This document shows, piece by piece, positions 58,555 to 64,000 of a DNA stretch of 64,000 nucleotides. This DNA comes from Rhipidocladum racemiflorum. Lineage: Eukaryota; Streptophyta; Magnoliopsida; Poales; Poaceae. The stretch spans positions 4,650,001-4,714,000 of the forward strand of contig CM070579.1 in the NCBI GenBank assembly GCA_036346355.1. The letters run 5' to 3'. The position numbers were made by a program, and so were the translations under genes. The stretch's first letter is position 1; each line of letters opens with the position of its first letter. The notes under the pieces were generated by a model. It saw only the letters and a list, made by a program, of their open reading frames with translations, was not told the origin of the DNA and searched no databases.

Positions 58555-58728
58555 ATGAGATGGTCTTCTACTGATCCCATCTTGCAAGCTATTTCGAAAA
58601 ACATGCTGAAAGGTGATGTTGGTAGCCAAGCATCTGTTGAAATTCCTGGTGCCTTTGGAAATCTGGCAGAGAATGATGATGTTGCTTCATCACAACTCAA
58701 GGAAAACATCTACATTGCTGGGCAGCAG
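58555..58728 (+). pseudogene. Captured exon of an unidentified gene
   Basis: The open plus-strand stretch includes DPILQAISKNMLKGDVGS, then EIPGAFGNLAENDDVASS, and ends at a donor (GCAG|GTATAT). It lies in the opposite direction to the piece at 58270-58437. No family recognised. Codon usage looks genic rather than random. Confidence 0.5.
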
Positions 58729-60186
58729 GTATATAATTTAGCATATATAATGCTTTCTGGAAACCTAAATTAATGGGAGCAAAATTAAAATTCAACATTA
58801 CTGTCAAATGCATTGTATTGTTAGGTATAGTTGCACGTTTTTGGAGGTATTTTTGACTAAAACTATAGAACTTCAAAAACAGTACGGCAATTGCATGAAA
58901 CAATTGCAGTGATCTCATTCACACCAAAGGCCAGGGTTCAAAAACTTGAACCGGGGCTGATGCCCAGTTGTGTTGGCAACCAGACACAATCACAATCAGC
59001 CACATTGCATAAATATCAGTAGAGAAAATCTGCAGTGTGAAGCTCCCCAAGATATTGGTGAAGGCTTGACGCCATTGTCATGTCTAAACTTTTACTGTAC
59101 CCAAAGTCAAGTTCATTATCTTGCCAAATAATTGTAAAGAACTGAGATCATTCATTCATATATAACCATATAAGTAAAAGAGACGAGACAACCACATCAA
59201 TCAGCAAAATATATGCAAACTCAGCTGGTGGGATCAGCAAATACTGACCCTTGCATTGGAGAATTAATTCCAGTGGACTATAGATATGGCTGGTTATTAA
59301 TATTCTTCAAACTCAGTGTGGCAACTAGACACACGCTTCCATTTGGATTTCTGATACATGTAGTGACCATATTAATTCATTTGACAGCATATCCTTCCAA
59401 GCTCAGAATTCACCATATATATGTAGTTAAAAGTCAATTGCTTAGACTGGAAATATAATAGACTACTCCACAATTATAAATACAAACATAAAGGTGAATC
59501 AGATGCCACTACAGAGCAAAAATGATCCTATCAAAAAAGCTATACATATACTAACTAATGATTGGGGAGCTGATGCATAAAGACACAAATCAGTAGTGCG
59601 CTACGGATACCAGCGCAGACAAACTCTTCTGTACTAAACTAAGCAACAACCTGTGTGTGCCCACGAAGGAAGCGGCGGGCGCCGTGTTGATGTTGGGCAG
59701 CGGATGTTCTTGAGCTTGAGCCGTTGACGATGAAGGTCGGTTCGGGGCGGCGAGCGTCGTCAGGCGAGCGGTGGCAGTGATGGGCGTCACCTCCACTGCG
59801 GCTTTGAAGAGAGCGGCGGTGGCCGGCCGAGAGCGAAGGCCGGCGAGAGGGCGAGGCGGCGGCTTAGGGCGAGAGCGTCGTCGAGCCCGAAGAGGAGCAA
59901 AGCGGCGCGGCGTCAGTGGAAGGGCGAGGCGGCGGGAGGCCCGTCGATCTGCACCAGGAGGTGGCGCGAAGGAAATTGCGACCGCGATTTGGCTGTGGGA
60001 GGGGTGCGAATCGAAGATTGGGAGCGCGGCGGGGGAGCGCAAAAATGAGGTCGCCAGCTTCAGGTTTTGGGCGTGCGAAAAATTGGGGAGCTGGTATAAG
60101 GAACTGTTGGAGGATGAATTTTTTCAATCAAGCCCAAAATCAAATTTAGGGTATGGATTTGAGGCACTGTTGGAGATGCTCTTACG

Positions 60187-60600
60187 TCTCCCGCCCCGTG
60201 TTTCCTTCCGCCCGCTTCCCGTGCCGCTCTCGGGTTCGCGTCGCGCCCGGCTTGTGCTGTGCACTGTGTCGGTCGGCGTCGCGTCGCGGGCCGGGTTGCT
60301 TTCGGTTTCCGGAGGAGGTGGGTTCGCGTCCGCGCACGGCGCGGCGCCGGCGCCGGCGCTGGCCGCGAGGCCGCTTTTAGGCGCCGCCGAGCGGACGGTG
60401 GGTGGGTTCGCGTCGTGCGGTGCCGGCGCCGTCGCGGTCGGTCCGCGCGCGATCGCCGCGCGGCGGCGTGGGCGCACAGGCGCGATGGCTGTCGAGTTGC
60501 GTGGCGGCATCAGGGTGGTTCCGACGCTCTGGTGCGGTGAGATACAGTGTACTGCGGTGGTGTGGTGCGGACCAAGACCGTGATTTTTAACCACTGATGT
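60187..60600. other. GC-rich upstream region, probably the former BSD promoter side
   Basis: CpG-dense sequence immediately beyond the Harbinger element. Removing the element would join it to 58052, directly upstream of the BSD gene. The overlapping frames on both strands look like by-products of the base composition. No TATA box assigned. Confidence 0.45.
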
Positions 60601-61503
60601 GATTTCTGATCTCACCAATGGAGAGGACTCAGCTCGGGGAGTTTCCTTTCTCCCCCTTTGATATCATTTTGTAAGTTTTTTTTTTTATATTCGAATGAAA
60701 TCGTAAATTTAGTCTCTTCTCAACTATGGAAGGACCATCGGTCACGTTTTGAGATAATGGTACGGTCGAGAAGGGATTAAATTTGTAGTTTTGTTAGAAT
60801 ACACGGGAGAAATAAACGAAAGCTTCCCGCTTGGGTGCGTTCCCGAATGTTCCTGGTGGTTGTACAGTGGAGACGGACAGACATACGTGCATACCTGGTT
60901 ATGTCTCCATTACCAACCGTAAAACGTCAACAACGTATAGACGAGAGAGAGCGAGCTCTTCTTTATCAAACGGTTCTCACACAGACAGATCAGCATGGGA
61001 TGAATGTGTACACTGCAGAGAATTGTCACATTATTATTTATCTTATCCAATGTCCATGAATAATCCAATCCCAACGTATCCCCCTCTAATGACATTCACC
61101 TCCATATGAAAAAAAAAAACGCCGTATACAATACACAACCACCTAAACCGATCGGATGACAAACCATAGTTAACAGAAACGTGGTTCGTTTGAGTCACCG
61201 TACGGGATTCAGGTTCACGGTTCATCACTTTTTTTCTCTAATTTCCACTACGAACACGAACCCCGCACACTAAACCGGTTCAGATTCGACGAATCTAATT
61301 CATAATTCGCAGGGTTTTGTGGCGAATCCGGTAACTATGTGACACACACCACTGCACAGCTGTACTCTCGTTCTTGACTACCGACGCAATAACCTGGGTC
61401 CCTTTCTTCTACCTGTGCTACAAACCATCACAATGGCAACAAGAAAAACAGGGCAGAAAAAACAAAGCAACATGGAAGAATCATAGACCGCCGGACTTGC
61501 TGC
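60601..61503. other. Intergenic region and 3' untranslated region of the ANTH gene
   Basis: No gene is supported. The last 100-130 bp before the stop codon at 61504 probably belong to the 3' UTR of the minus-strand gene. Confidence 0.6.
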
Positions 61504-63940
61504 CTAGATCAGCCCCGTGTGCGCGCTGCCCAGGCCGGCGTGGAGGGGCACGGCGGCGCCGTAAGGGTGGGCACTGGCCGGCGCGAACGGGTTCCCGAAC
61601 GGGTTCGCCGGGGCCTGGATTTGGTGGACCTGAGGGCCGGCCATCATCATCTGCTGCTGGAGCATGAAGGCCTGCTGCTGCTGGGCCATGGCGGCCATCT
61701 GCACGGCGTGGGGCACCGCGAACCCGCCCGAGGCGTAGAACGGATCGTGCATTTGTGGTGGCTGCATCATTGTGCCGGCGGCAGCGGCGGGGTTGACCTC
61801 CCAGGGGTTGTAGCTCGTGGGCTGGCTCGCTCGTCGGTTCGCGTCGTCGTATAAGCTGTCGAGGGTGAGCAAGTCCAGTCCACCGGCCTGCAATGAGTCG
61901 AGTTTCGGTATGATCTCATGGCAATTTATCGAGTTGCATGCGCAAGCCGGTTCACCCAAAAGCTCGAACCGGTGAGGAAGGGGGATAAATTCTATGGTGT
62001 CGTGCTGCATAAAGGGACCTGTGCAGCACCACTCGGATGGGCGCCACGTGCCGGTGAATCTCCACCGTTGCATTAATTAAGGGGAATAATTAACTGACGC
62101 ATTAATTGCATGCAGACGGTACAGATTCACTGGCATAACACGTGGCGTCCATCCGAGTGGTGCTGCACAGGTCCCTTTGTGCAGCACGACACCATAGAAT
62201 TTATTTCCGTGAGGAAGGGCATGCAATCCACTTATATTTATCGTATGATTAGCAAGACAGGGTAATGCTAGTGCTGCTGCACCCATCTGAAAAATGCTGC
62301 ACATCAATAATTCAAGATGAGTGTCTGGGTAGCGTACCAGTTTTTTGCCTGAAGTAACAGCAGTTTCGTTCGAACTGGGCGCAGTGACCAGGGCTAGTTC
62401 CCAGCCTGTGACTCCATTTTCGGTAGCAGAGGGTGCAGCTCTAGGTGCATCGTCTGCCGCAAGTGGTGCAAGAGTAAAGGGCATGCCTTTTTCACTCGAT
62501 CAACTCCAAGTGGTGAAAAAAAGTGGTCGATTTCTGTTCACAAGAAATGTTACCTATTGGAACAATCGCCAGCGCTAAGGCATTCTTCTCATCTATCTCG
62601 GCTACAGCAGGGTGTGTTTCGTTCAGGCCCTAACAAGCACAGGGAAGTATTAGGCACCAGAATCCATGGCTAGTGAGCGCTTGTGAGTAGCACAGAATGT
62701 TACCAGCAAATCCGGTGGTTCGGCTACGTGTGCTTCCTCTTTTACTGGTTCTGGTTCTGGCTCGGGTTCTGGCTCTGGCTCGGGTTCTGGAGCGGGAGGA
62801 GGTGAAGCTGGCTTTTCTTCCTCCTCTGGCTCTTTTTTGTATTCTATCGCCAGTACGGCCTAAAAACAAATAAAATGTGCTCAGAGCAAAGTAGCAAACT
62901 CAATAAAGATTGGGGAGCATGAAAAGATGAACAGAAGTGACAAAAATGAATGAACAAGATGGTAGAAGGGCCTCTTGAAACACTCCATGAAACATATCTT
63001 AAAAGCTAACTGCAGGAAGTATACAGAACCAACTAGAAATCCCTGATAACAGCATTACGCAAACAGTGCACAGTTAGTATGCTAGAACTGGTTTTGAACT
63101 AGGCTCATCATCTTCTTGATGTGGGCATTCTGATATTTAAATGAAGGTATATTATTTGAGCTCTAAACATCGCTATCCATAGCTGAGTTCAAGTTTTAAC
63201 AGTTTCCAAACCTTTTCTTTGGTCGCAGGAGCATCTGTCACATATTCCTCCATAGTTTGTAAGAACGATGCTGGAGGCTGCAGAAGTTATGAATAGAATT
63301 CTGTCGGTAGCTTCCTAACTTCGAAAACAAATAACAAAGACTTGCAAATCAAATATTCATCAAACCTGTTCAATTTTTAAGAACTTCTCACCACGCCCAA
63401 TGTGTGTGGTTTTACACACTTCATAAAATTCGGATAGTCTTTCAGCCTGTGCAACAGAAATTACAAAAAGAAAAGATGAAAACCCAACAATATCAGTCAG
63501 CCTACCTTTCCCAGCAACAGAAATGGGATAGCAATTTACCTGGTTAGTTGCTCTTTTGTATATATCGAGTGCCCTGATAGCATCATTTCTTTGCATCTCA
63601 AAGAACTGCAATAGGGAATAAGGTGTAAGTTGGATGAGCAAAATAAACAAATAGCTAGTGATTAGCAGCAGGTTTACAAATTTATCCCAAGTGGTAAGCA
63701 AAAGAAACTTCACCTTATCAACAAGATTGATTGTCCCATCACTAATGGCGGTGTAGATCTTAACACTCTCTAAAGCAGCCTTCCAGTAATGCATAAAACA
63801 AAGTCAACGAATGCCAAAACCACTTATATACTGCTTGAAAATAAAACAAGCATGCAATCTCAAAAGAAGGAAGCAAGAATGCTACTTACCATTGAAAGTG
63901 CATGCTGGATTATAATATTGTAAGATGACACCCCTTGTGG
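61504..63940 (-). CDS. ANTH-domain clathrin assembly protein (PICALM/AP180-like), 3' part
   Basis: Nine exons are readable on the minus strand: 63890-63940, 63714-63779, 63540-63605, 63366-63446, 63212-63277, 62704-62859, 62554-62629, 62338-62486 and 61504-61887. All have GT-AG borders and matching phases, giving 364 residues. The N-terminal part of the ANTH domain lies beyond the window. Seen here are the ANTH C-terminal helices (VKIYTAISDGTINLVDK, FFEMQRNDAIRALDIYKRA, SEFYEVCK, PPASFLQTMEEYV), then AIEYKK, a seven-fold EP repeat, WELALVTAPSSNE, DLLTLDSLYDDA, YNPWE and Q/M-rich and NPFGNPF motifs that bind clathrin and adaptors. The family recruits clathrin to phosphoinositide membranes. It most resembles the Arabidopsis At5g35200 subgroup. 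No damage seen. The exon 7/8 border (71-bp intron... 62487-62553) is the least certain. Confidence 0.93.
61981..62208. mobile_element. Mutator-type MITE (228 bp) in the last intron of the ANTH gene
   Basis: Inverted repeats of about 75 bp (starting GGGGATAAATTCTATGGTGT and inverted ACACCATAGAATTTATTTCC) are flanked by a perfect 9-bp duplication GTGAGGAAG (61972-61980 and 62209-62217). The long arms and 9-bp target are hallmarks of Mutator-like elements. It lies within intron 61888-62337 and leaves the splice sites intact. Confidence 0.95.
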
Positions 63941-64000
63941 CTACAAAAATTTCAGTAATTCACATTTAACATGTCAATGATGTCTCATGAAGACAGAAAC

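Larger units (their letters stand above)
58056..60183. mobile_element. PIF/Harbinger-type element (2.1 kb) carrying exon-like fragments
   Basis: Termini GAGCATCTCCAACAG and CTGTTGGAGATGCTC form a perfect 15-bp inverted repeat flanked by TTA (58053-58055 and 60184-60186). It has the same terminal type as the 563-bp MITE in copies A/B. No transposase is present. Instead it contains a minus-strand exon-like piece (58270-58437), a plus-strand exon-like piece (58555-58728) and a GC-rich block (59650-60060). It sits about 215 bp upstream of the BSD gene's start codon and so separates that gene from its former upstream DNA. Confidence 0.9.

Noticed and set aside
60187..60583. A gene of about 100-270 codons upstream of the BSD locus
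   Set aside because: Frames on both strands are equally open in this CpG-rich stretch, cross the Harbinger boundary, and show no domain or splice logic.

Overview
The window is plant nuclear DNA, almost certainly from a grass. The signs are split GT-AG genes, a Ty3/gypsy element of the Tat type, PIF/Harbinger, Tourist, Stowaway, hAT and Mutator-type elements, and pieces of a root-type ferredoxin-NADP+ reductase (FNR) gene very like that of cereals. No bacterial, organellar or viral locus is present, and I saw no tRNA or rRNA gene.

Positions 1 to about 50,910 form a tandem segmental array. A unit of about 13.2 kb is present as copy A (4,966-18,859), copy B (28,863-42,042) and a more diverged, rearranged copy C (42,043 to about 50,910). 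Each unit carries broken FNR exons, a 3.4-4.1 kb inverted-repeat transposon holding a truncated PIF/Harbinger transposase, and a three-exon gene with a 'putative gypsy type transposon' (Transposase_28-like) domain. A and B also carry about 3 kb of repeat-rich DNA. Unit boundaries as drawn fall inside an FNR intron. A 10,003-bp Tat retrotransposon (18,860-28,862, minus strand, target duplication AGGGT) sits at the A/B boundary. The right half of a second one (1-4,965) sits before A with the same flank. The B/C boundary keeps the empty site. Shared insertions and deletions give the order: C split off first, then A and B were copied together. A 709-bp hAT insertion is found only in A and a Tourist-like MITE only in C.

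From about 50,910 the window becomes ordinary gene space. It holds a 1.5-kb hAT relic (51,198-52,697), a three-exon BSD-domain gene on the minus strand (53,951-57,840), a 2.1-kb PIF/Harbinger element in that gene's upstream region carrying two exon-like fragments (58,056-60,183), and the 3' part of an ANTH-domain clathrin assembly (PICALM/AP180) gene on the minus strand that runs off the right edge (61,504-63,940). One intron of this gene holds a 228-bp Mutator-type MITE.

The BSD and ANTH genes look intact. The FNR copies are dead. The three Transposase_28-like genes are each interrupted at different places. Many differences between copies cluster at CAG/CTG (CHG) sites or in short C/G runs, so part of the apparent decay may be consensus error in methylated DNA rather than mutation. 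No wholly new system could be proven. The most unusual items are the transposon-domain gene family with two alternative 3' ends, the antisense reading frame with its own TATA box inside the Tat element, and the gene-fragment-carrying Harbinger element.
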